Assembly: GCA_002470135.1 (NCBI GenBank)
Contig: DKNC01000067.1
Span: forward strand, 71,362 to 85,009
Source of the DNA: Actinobacteria bacterium UBA7398
GTDB taxonomy: Bacteria > Actinomycetota > Actinomycetes > Nanopelagicales > Nanopelagicaceae
Reading direction: 5' to 3'
DNA: 13,648 nucleotides
The notes beneath the pieces were generated by a model. It worked only from the letters and a program-made list of their open reading frames with translations, made no database searches and had not been told where the DNA came from. Positions 6,589-13,118 of the stretch are shown piece by piece; positions within the stretch are counted from its first letter, which is position 1; each line of letters begins with the position of its first letter. Both the position numbers and the translations under genes were made by a program.

Positions 6589-7581
6589 ATGAAGAGCATT
6601 GTTGCGCAGGATCTGATTAAGACTTATAACAAAGGATCTATCCGCGCACTTGATGGTTTAAGCCTTGATGTAGAAGAAGGCACCGTACTTGGTGTTTTAG
6701 GGCCAAACGGTGCGGGTAAAACCACAACAGTTCGAATACTTGCGACCTTGCTCACTCCTGATTCTGGCAGTGCAAATGTTGCTGGCATTGATGTAATTAA
6801 GCACCCTGACAAAGTACGCGAAATTATTGGACTATCTGGACAATATGCAGCTGTCGATGAAACGCTAACTGGTTGGGACAACTTAGTAATGTTCGGTCGG
6901 CTTTATCATTTAGGTAAAGCGGCATCGATTAAACGTGCTGAAGAATTGTTAGAAAGATTTTCACTAACAGAGAGCGCACGTCGGCCGATCAAAACTTATT
7001 CAGGTGGCATGCGCCGCCGATTAGATTTAGCAGCATCTTTAATTGTGAAACCAAAAGTTCTATTTTTAGATGAACCAACAACTGGGTTAGATCCGCGCGG
7101 TCGGTTGGAGATGTGGGGCGTTATTGAAGAGTTAGTAAAAGATGGCGTAACGCTATTGCTCACTACTCAATATTTAGATGAAGCCGATCAATTAGCCGAT
7201 GACATCGCTGTTATCGACCATGGCAAAGTTATTGCGCGCGGTACTTCCGATCAATTAAAGCGTGAAGTCGGCGGCGAACGATTAGAAGTTGTGGTCGAGC
7301 AAGCACATGTGGCGCAAACTATGGCGATTGTTGCAAAAGTCAGCGGCACGAAAGCATCCCTTGATGAAGCGTTGCGCAAAATTTCAGCTCCAGTAACCAC
7401 GGGGGCGGGGGCGTTAATTGAAGTTCTGCGGGCGCTAGATGGCGCCGGAATTCATCCACTAGATGTGGCCCTTAAACGACCATCTTTAGATGATGTGTTT
7501 ATGGCACTTACCGGCCACGTAGCTGAAGTAGAAGAAGTACCGACTGATAGCAAGAAGAAGCGAAAGGGTGGAAATCGTTAA
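6589..7581 (+). CDS. DrrA-like ABC exporter ATPase
   Basis: A 330-aa ATPase of the daunorubicin-resistance DrrA family. Walker A is GPNGAGKTT (38-46), Q-loop Gln85 lies in GLSGQYA, the signature is YSGGMRRR (137-144), Walker B is VLFLDEP (157-163), and the D-loop is TGLD. The H-loop position reads TTQYLDEAD, with Gln194 instead of His; my recollection is that this is common in DrrA-type proteins rather than a defect. The C-terminal part (about 220-310) fits the DUF4162 accessory domain, followed by a lysine-rich tail. It should drive export by the permease encoded next, to which it is coupled by a TAATG overlap. Substrate (drug, lipid or glycolipid) is unknown. A G-rich run (7401-7411) lies in the accessory domain. 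Confidence 0.93.
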   Translation: MKSIVAQDLIKTYNKGSIRALDGLSLDVEEGTVLGVLGPNGAGKTTTVRILATLLTPDSGSANVAGIDVIKHPDKVREIIGLSGQYAAVDETLTGWDNLVMFGRLYHLGKAASIKRAEELLERFSLTESARRPIKTYSGGMRRRLDLAASLIVKPKVLFLDEPTTGLDPRGRLEMWGVIEELVKDGVTLLLTTQYLDEADQLADDIAVIDHGKVIARGTSDQLKREVGGERLEVVVEQAHVAQTMAIVAKVSGTKASLDEALRKISAPVTTGAGALIEVLRALDGAGIHPLDVALKRPSLDDVFMALTGHVAEVEEVPTDSKKKRKGGNR

Positions 7582-8375
7582 TGCATGCTCTAACTGATGC
7601 GCTCATAATTACCAAGCGCCAATTGTTGCAACTTGCTCGAGTTCCAGAAGTATTAATTTTCTCAACGATTCAACCCGTGATGTTCGTTTTACTATTTAGA
7701 TATGTATTCGGTGGTTCGATAGAGACCGGTCAACCCGGCGGTTATGTACAACTTTTAATGCCGGGAATTTTCGTTCAGACCACTGCATTTACGCTTGCGG
7801 CTACCGCTTCTGGGCTAGCTGAAGATATGCAAAAAGGTTTGATTGATCGGTTCCGCTCCCTTCCGATTGCGCGCTCTGCTTTAGTTTTTGGCCGAACTCT
7901 GGGTGATGGGTTATTAAACATTTTAGTATTAGCCGTAATGGGGCTAGCTGGTTACCTCGTTGGCTGGCGACCAACATCTGGGATCTTAAAAATTTCGCTA
8001 GCTTTCTTATTCCTACTTGCATTTGGTTATGCACTTTCGTGGGTTGGAATTTTTGCTGGCTTAGCAGCACGTGATGCGCGAGTTGTGCAGAACGTAAGCT
8101 TCTTAGTTACCTTTCCGATGACTTTCTTATCAAATGCATTTGCTCCGACTACCGGGATGCCAAAACCGTTGCAATATGTGGCCGAGTGGAATCCAGTTTC
8201 AACCATGGTTGCCGCTTGCCGCCAATTGTTTGGACTTGAGAATCAATTTGGTGCTACTGCGGGTTCATTCCCAAGCGAGAATCCGTTGACCATGTCCTTG
8301 ATTTATATGGTAATTATCTTGGTTATTTTCGTACCGCTAAGCGTTCGGAAATATACAAATAAAGTTACTAAGTAA
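7581..8375 (+). CDS. DrrB-like ABC-2 exporter permease
   Basis: A 264-aa ABC-2 type membrane subunit with about six helices. Diagnostic stretches are LLMPGIFVQTTAFTLAATAS, the amphipathic coupling segment EDMQKGLIDRFRSLPIARSA, and GLAARDARVVQNVSFLV near residue 157, then FLSNAFAPTTGMPKPLQ and AEWNPVS. These fit the DrrB/NodJ-like branch. It pairs with the ATPase just upstream: the ATG at 7581 shares its A with the ATPase TAA, and GGGTGG lies about 9 bases before it. The exporter is probably a 2+2 assembly in the cytoplasmic membrane. The gene ends at 8375, directly abutting the 3' end of the convergent greA, so no terminator hairpin fits between them. Confidence 0.92.
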   Translation: MHALTDALIITKRQLLQLARVPEVLIFSTIQPVMFVLLFRYVFGGSIETGQPGGYVQLLMPGIFVQTTAFTLAATASGLAEDMQKGLIDRFRSLPIARSALVFGRTLGDGLLNILVLAVMGLAGYLVGWRPTSGILKISLAFLFLLAFGYALSWVGIFAGLAARDARVVQNVSFLVTFPMTFLSNAFAPTTGMPKPLQYVAEWNPVSTMVAACRQLFGLENQFGATAGSFPSENPLTMSLIYMVIILVIFVPLSVRKYTNKVTK

Positions 8376-8864
8376 TTAGGCGTAGAACTCAGCTTCTAAT
8401 ATCGCAACCGCAATCGCTTTACCGTTTGGTGCGGTGTAAGTAACGGTTTCGCCCACTTTCATCCCCATAACTGCTGAACCAAGTGGTGATTTCTCGCTAT
8501 AAACATCGAGATCGCCAGAACTTATTTCTCGGGAACCTAAGAGAAATTGCATCTGATCGCCGCCGATATCTACCGTGATTTTCATACCGAAACCAACCAC
8601 GCCTGATTCACCAGCAGGCGGCTCCCCGATATGCGCATGTTCCAACATATGTTTAAGTTGGCGAATTCGGGCTTCGATTTTTCCTTGTTCATCTTTCGCG
8701 GCGTGATAGCCACCGTTCTCTTTTAAGTCGCCTTCTTGGCGCGCTGCTTCAATCTTTTTAATTATTTCGGAGCGGCCTTCATTTTCCAGGTGCGCCAATT
8801 CGGCGGATAGCCGATCCGCTGCTTCTTGGGTGAGCCAAGTATTGGTCTCCGGTGTTGTAGCCAT
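8376..8864 (-). CDS. greA: Transcription elongation factor GreA
   Basis: A 162-aa Gre factor. The N-terminal coiled coil starts WLTQEAADRLSAELAHLE and carries the tip sequence EGDLKENGGYHAAKDEQGKI with acidic Asp46 and Glu49, the residues that enter the RNA polymerase secondary channel and stimulate cleavage of backtracked RNA. The C-terminal FKBP-like domain contains SPLGSAVMGMKVGETVTY and ends in AILEAEFYA. Size and the WLTQEA start are typical of actinobacterial GreA. The upstream 23-bp gap from the DUF4307 gene has no Shine-Dalgarno: the bases just before the ATG are CTCCCTT on the coding strand. Order DUF4307-greA on one strand matches Rv1081c-Rv1080c. It converges on the ABC permease gene with zero intergenic bases. 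Confidence 0.96.
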   Translation of the reverse strand: MATTPETNTWLTQEAADRLSAELAHLENEGRSEIIKKIEAARQEGDLKENGGYHAAKDEQGKIEARIRQLKHMLEHAHIGEPPAGESGVVGFGMKITVDIGGDQMQFLLGSREISSGDLDVYSEKSPLGSAVMGMKVGETVTYTAPNGKAIAVAILEAEFYA

Positions 8865-8869
8865 AAGGG

Positions 8870-8880
8870 AGTACGGTACT
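8870..8880. repeat. Short perfect inverted repeat upstream of greA
   Basis: AGTAC-G-GTACT is a perfect 5-bp inverted repeat around one central base, ending six bases before the greA ATG on its coding strand. It occupies the place where a ribosome binding site would be expected. It may be chance at this length. Confidence 0.3.
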
Positions 8881-8887
8881 TAATTAA

Positions 8888-9358
8888 TCACGTAGTTGCA
8901 CATCTGATAACCGCTGCATTAACTGGAATTGAGCGTGCCAGAATCCGAGTTTTGCGAGTAATTACTGAAGCCGTTGTAGCTGGGATTTGATCGGCAAATT
9001 CACCGACGATGTTCTTATCAATGTCGCGCGCTACCAAAGTGCAGGTGATTGCAATTTCGGGATTTCGACGAGCTATCTCATAAGTGATATCAATCGATGG
9101 GGTTGCAGAAGTTTGATCTTGTTCAAATGAAATTAGCGTGTAACGAATTTCTGGCAGTGAGTGATGAGTAGCCGACCAAAGCAACCACGGAAGGCCAAGG
9201 GCTAACGCAATGATTGCAGGAACCTTCCAATTTATTTGGCGTGCGTTCCCGTATCTCTGATTTAAATGCGCAATTTCAGCGCTGGAAAAATTGTGGTTAG
9301 GAAAGCGTTCACGCCACAGCCCAGTTTTTTGATTGGGTGTTGAACTTTGCTCTGACAT
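8888..9358 (-). CDS. DUF4307 single-pass membrane protein
   Basis: A 156-aa protein with a roughly 50-residue N-terminal part containing LNQRYGNARQINWKVP, one transmembrane helix (about 50-65, IIALALGLPWLLWSA) and a C-terminal beta-rich domain of about 85 residues containing ITYEIARRNPEIAITCTLVA and ending VIRCATT. This layout and the RYG plus two-Cys pattern fit the actinobacterial DUF4307 family (Rv1081c); function is unknown. The C-terminal domain should face outside the cytoplasm, and its two Cys (in TCTLVA and RCATT) could form a disulfide, which is inference. It is upstream of greA on the same strand and is divergent from a small membrane protein with only 14 bp between start codons. 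Confidence 0.83.
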   Translation of the reverse strand: MSEQSSTPNQKTGLWRERFPNHNFSSAEIAHLNQRYGNARQINWKVPAIIALALGLPWLLWSATHHSLPEIRYTLISFEQDQTSATPSIDITYEIARRNPEIAITCTLVARDIDKNIVGEFADQIPATTASVITRKTRILARSIPVNAAVIRCATT

Positions 9359-9372
9359 GGGATGATTCTTTC

Positions 9373-9540
9373 ATGGATGAAGCAACCATAAACTCAGGCA
9401 CGGCAGGCTCAATTACCTTATTTGTATTGATGGTTGCGGTCTCGTTATTGCTCTGGAGTTTTTATCGTAGGTATCAAAAAATGCAAACGCGGATGAATCC
9501 GGAAGATAATTCGAATGGTTCCGAGAGTGAATCGAAGTAA
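9373..9540 (+). CDS. Small single-pass membrane protein, Rv1083-like position
   Basis: A 55-aa protein: a short N-terminus MDEATINSGTAG, a single hydrophobic helix (about residues 12-28, SITLFVLMVAVSLLLWSFY), then RRYQKMQTRM and an acidic, Ser/Asn-rich tail. No enzymatic motif. A protein of this shape, helix followed by basic residues, follows mca in mycobacteria (Rv1083), so this is probably its counterpart with mca missing. I prefer the ATG at 9373 over the in-frame ATG at 9337, because the latter lies inside the divergent DUF4307 gene and adds residues that do not fit the family shape. A weak GGGATGA lies about 7 bases upstream. Its 3' end overlaps the SURF1 gene by 26 bases. Confidence 0.7.
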   Translation: MDEATINSGTAGSITLFVLMVAVSLLLWSFYRRYQKMQTRMNPEDNSNGSESESK

Positions 9541-10264
9541 GTTACAGAAATCGATTTCAAGAGCGTTAGCTGCGGCACTTTTAATTTCAATTTTTATCGG
9601 TTTAGGAATTTGGCAGCTGCAACGCGCGGCAGATTTACAAGAACTACAAAAACCAGTCATTGATAAACCAGCAATTTCGTTGTTGGATATTGCAAAGCCA
9701 GGTGTTGCGCTATCTGGATCTGCCCCAAACCAGATTGTTAAATTTTTCGGAAGCTATGTAGCAAGTTTTATTGCGCCAAATCAATTAGGGCGGGGAAATA
9801 CCCGTGAAAGTTGGGAAGTTGGAATTGTAGAAATCCCAAATTCGGGAGCAATCTTGGTGGCTCGGGAAATTTCGGCTACATCGGGGCCAAGGAATCCGCT
9901 ACCGAGCGAGCCAACTGCAATTGTGGGACGGTTAATGCCACATCAAAATGAAGATCGAGCCGTATTTACCAATGAGGTAAATGTTTTATCCAGGCTGGAT
10001 AGCGCGTTAATTGCAGATAAGACCAACCTCCCAATCTTTGATGGTTTTGTGATTGTGCAGACGGAGGCAATCTCTGGGATTGAGAGCAGCTTAAAGTTGA
10101 TTTCATCCGAACCTGCTAGATCCACGGTGCCGGGCTATTACTGGCAACATATTTCGTATGTCGTCATATGGTGGTTGATGGCTGGGGTAGTAGTTTTTCT
10201 TCCGTTCTACCAAAAATTCAAGAAGAATGAAGATAGTGAAATCGAGCTAAGGAGCAGAAATTGA
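9515..10264 (+). CDS. SURF1-family cytochrome c oxidase assembly protein
   Basis: A 249-aa protein with the SURF1 topology: an N-terminal helix (about 16-33) ending in the hallmark GLGIWQLQRAADLQ, a large extracytoplasmic domain, and a C-terminal helix in YYWQHISYVVIWWLMAGVVV. SURF1 helps insert heme into subunit I of aa3-type cytochrome oxidase. The domain includes GSYVASFIAPNQLGRG and WEVGIVEIPNSGAILVARE, corresponding to the family core where the former dockings of strands occur, though it is more divergent than the termini. ATG 9515 has GGAAGA eight bases upstream, located inside the small membrane protein gene, so the two overlap by 26 bases. It is followed by DUF3817 via a TTGA overlap, suggesting a shared role in respiratory assembly. 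Confidence 0.88.
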   Translation: MVPRVNRSKLQKSISRALAAALLISIFIGLGIWQLQRAADLQELQKPVIDKPAISLLDIAKPGVALSGSAPNQIVKFFGSYVASFIAPNQLGRGNTRESWEVGIVEIPNSGAILVAREISATSGPRNPLPSEPTAIVGRLMPHQNEDRAVFTNEVNVLSRLDSALIADKTNLPIFDGFVIVQTEAISGIESSLKLISSEPARSTVPGYYWQHISYVVIWWLMAGVVVFLPFYQKFKKNEDSEIELRSRN

Positions 10265-10566
10265 GTGGCGTGCTAATACGATTTAGGTTTATGGCGATTT
10301 TTGCAGGCGTGATGTCGCTGCTTTTATGGTTTGTTGACTTACCTACTATGTATATATTAAATAATGAAAATTGGCAGAGCCACGTAAAGTGGATTCCAAT
10401 CGTGCATGGTTATGTCTATCCCTTTTATGTTTTTACTGCGATTCATTACTCAGTCCGAGCTCGCTACGATATTAAGAAAATGATTTTCTTTATCTTGGCT
10501 GGCACTTTGCCAGTCGCATCTTTTATTGCAGAGCGTCGAGCGTTTCGGGAGAGCCACCAGAGCTAA
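10261..10566 (+). CDS. DUF3817 family membrane protein
   Basis: A 101-aa protein with three hydrophobic segments (about residues 8-27, 44-60 and 72-89). It shows the DUF3817 pattern: RFRFMAIFAGVMSLLLWFVD at the start, a central VHGYVYPFYVFTAIHYSVRA, and a final LAGTLPVASFIAERRAF. Function is unknown. The start is TTG at 10261: AAGGAG lies six bases upstream, the best ribosome binding site in this operon, and the TTG overlaps the SURF1 TGA by two bases. Overlap with SURF1 suggests co-translation and perhaps a role in oxidase or membrane assembly, which is inference from context only. The conserved HG in VHG resembles a heme-ligand-type His, but no ligand role is demonstrated. Confidence 0.85.
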   Translation: MSGVLIRFRFMAIFAGVMSLLLWFVDLPTMYILNNENWQSHVKWIPIVHGYVYPFYVFTAIHYSVRARYDIKKMIFFILAGTLPVASFIAERRAFRESHQS

Positions 10567-10569
10567 CCC

Positions 10570-11364
10570 ATGTCTCATGTTATTAAATCCAGCATCAAAT
10601 CATTTCTCTACCCATTATATGAACGTCGGTTAGTGCGCTCTTTAGATTTTTCAAAGACCCCGCACCATGTCGGAGTAATTTTGGATGGCAACCGAAGGTG
10701 GGCAAAAGCTAACCCATCGATTGATGGCGATACCTCCTCGCGCCGCGGCCATAAAGCCGGCGCCGATAAAATTATTGAACTTCTGGATTGGTGTGAAGAG
10801 AGCAATGTAAAAGTCTTAACTTTATGGCTCCTTTCTAATGACAATTTAAAGAGATCTCCCGAAGAGTTAAAAGCTTTAATCGAAATCATCGGATCAACAG
10901 TTGATGAGTTAGGTCGGCGTGGTCGTTGGGAGATTCGCCCAGTTGGCTCACTCGAACTTCTGCCGGTAGAGCTGCAAGATCGGTTGGCGGCAGTTGCCAC
11001 CAAGAGCCGCGGAATCAAAGGTGTTGTCGTAAATGTGGCAATTGGTTATGGCGGTCGTCGTGAAATTGTCGATGCGGTTAAGTCGCTGATCACAGAAGCT
11101 GGCAAAGCTGGAAAGAGCCCAGCCGAAATTGCGAGTGAAATTTCGGTGGCAGAGGTCAGTCAATATTTATATACCGCAGGACAGCCCGATCCAGAATTGG
11201 TGATTAGAACTTCTGGCGAGCAACGCCTAGGCGGCTTTCTACTTTGGCAGAGCGCTCATTCTGAGTTTTATTTCTGTGAAGCTTATTGGCCAGATTTCCG
11301 TAAAGTTGATTTCCTCCGAGCGCTTCGCTCTTACTCGCTTCGGGAACGTCGGTTAGGCGCTTAG
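10570..11364 (+). CDS. uppS: cis-prenyl transferase (UppS / Z-FPP synthase type)
   Basis: A 264-aa isoprenyl transferase. The pyrophosphate-binding site is ILDGNRRWAKA with catalytic Asp39. RRGHKAGADKI (58-68) follows, then WLLSNDNLKRSPEEL (86-100), VVNVAIGYGGRREIVDAV (153-170) and RTSGEQRLGGFLLWQ (213-227) with SEFYFCEAYWPDF. The enzyme condenses isopentenyl diphosphate onto an allylic diphosphate to give Z-prenyl chains for the cell-wall lipid carrier. The SNDNL motif, in place of the STENW-like motif of long-chain UppS, together with its position before phoH, suggests the Rv1086-type short-chain (Z-FPP) enzyme; a second, long-chain enzyme would be expected elsewhere. Starts three bases after DUF3817, with no obvious Shine-Dalgarno. 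Confidence 0.93.
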   Translation: MSHVIKSSIKSFLYPLYERRLVRSLDFSKTPHHVGVILDGNRRWAKANPSIDGDTSSRRGHKAGADKIIELLDWCEESNVKVLTLWLLSNDNLKRSPEELKALIEIIGSTVDELGRRGRWEIRPVGSLELLPVELQDRLAAVATKSRGIKGVVVNVAIGYGGRREIVDAVKSLITEAGKAGKSPAEIASEISVAEVSQYLYTAGQPDPELVIRTSGEQRLGGFLLWQSAHSEFYFCEAYWPDFRKVDFLRALRSYSLRERRLGA

Positions 11365-11400
11365 CCAACCCTCAACTTGTTATTTAGAATTTACCTTCTG

Positions 11401-11417
11401 TTGGCGCGTGTCGCCAA
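11401..11417. other. Hairpin in the uppS-phoH gap
   Basis: TTGGCG (11401-11406) and CGCCAA (11412-11417) form a perfect 6-bp stem around a 5-nt loop in the 118-bp gap between uppS and phoH. No T-tract follows, so it is not a classical intrinsic terminator. It could be a weak terminator or lie in the phoH leader: TAGAAT at 11385-11390 resembles a -10 element just upstream, with only a poor -35. Nothing else is recognisable in this gap. Confidence 0.4.
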
Positions 11418-11482
11418 TGTCCGAAAGGTCCCAGGATTTACCTTTTACCCCATAAGCCGTTTTCAACGTTCTTTGCGTAGAA

Positions 11483-12862
11483 ATGGACCCAACGATTACA
11501 ACTGAAAAAACGATCGGAAATAATCGATCAAAAACCGGTAATGCCACGCCCGCAAAATCAGCTAAAACTGGGCTTAAAACATATGTAATTGACACTAGCG
11601 TTTTACTTGCCGATCCATCGGCGCTCTTCCGGTTTGCTGAACATGAAGTGATTATTCCAATCGCGGTGATCGGTGAACTTGAGCAGAAACGTGACCATCC
11701 AGAACTTGGTTACTTCGCCAGATCAGCACTTCGCGCACTCGATGATTTAAGAATTTCCCATGGCCGGTTAGATCAACCACTTGAAATTACAGCTGAAGGC
11801 GGCACGCTTTCAGTTGAGTTAAACCATACCGATACCGCTTCACTTCCAGCTGGCTTCTATCGCGACGGCAGTAATGACACTCGAATTCTGGCGGTTGCCA
11901 GGAATTTAGCAGCCGATGGTAAGGAAGTAGTTTTAGTTACAAAAGATTTACCGCTCCGAGTAAAAGCTTCCTCAATGGGAATTTCGGCGGAGGAGTACCG
12001 CGCCGAATTAGTCCCAAACACGGGCTGGACTGGGATGGAAGCCGCAACTGTTGGTGGCAACACCATCGATTCGCTCTATGAAAATGAAAAAATTTCAGAC
12101 CCGCTAGCGATGGATTACCCATGCCATACCGGAATTGTCTTGCACTCCGAAAAAGGTAGCGCGCTAGTTCGGGTAACTCCAGATAAGAAGTTGCAATTAG
12201 TTCGGGGCGATCGAAGTGCTTTTGGACTACATGGGCGAAGTGCCGAACAACGGGTTGCGTTAGATCTACTACTTGATAACGATATTGGGATCGTCTCCCT
12301 CGGCGGTCGGGCCGGAACTGGAAAATCTGCGCTCGCGCTCTGTGCCGGACTTGAAGCGGTAATGGAGAAACGACTTCATAAGAAGGTAATTGTCTTCCGA
12401 CCGCTCTATCCAGTTGGCGGCCAAGAGTTGGGTTACTTGCCAGGTTCGGAAGGCGAGAAGATGTCGCCCTGGGCGCAAGCAGTTTTTGACACTTTAGGGG
12501 CCTTGGTTAGCGCCCAAGTAATTGAAGAAATTCTGGCTCGCGGTCTAATCGAGGTTTTACCGTTGACCCATATTCGTGGCCGATCACTTCATGACTCTTT
12601 TGTAATCGTGGATGAAGCGCAATCGCTAGAACGGGGAGTCTTGCTAACCGTGCTCTCTCGAATCGGCCAAGGTTCTCGAGTAATCTTGACCCACGATGTC
12701 GCCCAACGCGACAACCTTCGGGTCGGTCGCCATGATGGCGTAGTCGCGGTTGTGGAATCGCTAAAAGGCCATCCGCTCTTTGCCCACATCACCTTGACCC
12801 GAAGCGAGCGCTCTCAAATCGCAGCTTTAGTTACTGAAATGTTGGAAGAACCGATCGTTTAA
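11483..12862 (+). CDS. phoH: PIN-PhoH protein (PhoH2-type RNase/ATPase)
   Basis: A 459-aa two-domain protein. After a 30-residue Thr/Lys-rich N-terminus, a PIN nuclease domain runs about 33-175 with acidic residues Asp37 (YVIDTSVLL), Glu65 (IGELEQKRD), Asp132 (GSNDTRILA) and Asp155 (VTKDLPLR). A PhoH ATPase domain follows (about 245-455) with Walker A GGRAGTGKS (274-282), RPLYPVGGQELGYLPG, Walker B FVIVDEAQS (373-381) and LTHDVAQRDN. PhoH2 proteins are reported to be ATP-dependent RNA unwinding and cleaving enzymes, so a role in RNA turnover is likely. The ATG at 11483 has no good Shine-Dalgarno; the extra N-terminal residues precede the domain and a later start cannot be excluded. Position after uppS matches Rv1086-Rv1095 order. 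Confidence 0.94.
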   Translation: MDPTITTEKTIGNNRSKTGNATPAKSAKTGLKTYVIDTSVLLADPSALFRFAEHEVIIPIAVIGELEQKRDHPELGYFARSALRALDDLRISHGRLDQPLEITAEGGTLSVELNHTDTASLPAGFYRDGSNDTRILAVARNLAADGKEVVLVTKDLPLRVKASSMGISAEEYRAELVPNTGWTGMEAATVGGNTIDSLYENEKISDPLAMDYPCHTGIVLHSEKGSALVRVTPDKKLQLVRGDRSAFGLHGRSAEQRVALDLLLDNDIGIVSLGGRAGTGKSALALCAGLEAVMEKRLHKKVIVFRPLYPVGGQELGYLPGSEGEKMSPWAQAVFDTLGALVSAQVIEEILARGLIEVLPLTHIRGRSLHDSFVIVDEAQSLERGVLLTVLSRIGQGSRVILTHDVAQRDNLRVGRHDGVVAVVESLKGHPLFAHITLTRSERSQIAALVTEMLEEPIV

Positions 12863-13118
12863 TAAGTAACAAATCGGACATTTCGACCGGTGGTATATCT
12901 CTCATTCGCAAAACGGGCATAACGGACTTTCCCCAGCCTGACCTGCAGTTATATATATCCACAGTTTTCGCTTTTCGATAAAAATTGCGCCACGCGCTCC
13001 TTTAGATTTGCCGCGACTCACCCCATTTGCCACCCTAGCGCCATCCCCGTTAGCTAAAACCTCTTAATTGAGGTTTACGGTGTTGGCGGAAACGAGCAGT
13101 AGAGAGGAAGCGATAGCG
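12863..13118 (+). promoter_or_regulatory. 256-bp leader of the lytic-transglycosylase-like gene
   Basis: This is the longest non-coding stretch of the window. It contains an AT-rich TATATATAT (12950-12958) that could serve as a -10 region, with no good -35. A perfect 7-bp hairpin, AAACCTC-TTAATT-GAGGTTT, lies at 13057-13076. Flanking it, GCC-ACC (13029-13034) can pair with GGT (13079-13081) and GGC (13085-13087), enclosing the hairpin. GAGAGGAAG (13102-13110) is the ribosome binding site for the ATG at 13119. No strong terminator for phoH is visible. The length and structure suggest a regulated 5' leader. Confidence 0.5.
13057..13076 (+). other. Perfect hairpin in the 5' leader
   Basis: A 7-bp perfect stem with a TTAATT loop. 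Three T residues end the stem and no longer T-run follows, so it does not look like a strong intrinsic terminator. It lies 42 bases before the start codon of the cell-wall hydrolase gene and could be part of a cis-regulatory RNA. Confidence 0.45.

Noticed and set aside
7189..7200. Loss of the H-loop His as a sign of a dead ABC ATPase
   Set aside because: TTQYLDEAD with Gln is, to my knowledge, common in DrrA-type ATPases, and all other nucleotide-binding motifs are intact.
12955..12963. ATATCCACA, one mismatch from a DnaA box
   Set aside because: A single 9-mer with one mismatch is expected by chance; no cluster of boxes, dnaA, dnaN or AT-rich unwinding pattern is nearby.
13021..13118. c-di-AMP (ydaO) riboswitch
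   Set aside because: Only a short CGTTAGCTAA resemblance is present; the conserved G-rich core could not be found upstream, so I do not annotate it as such.
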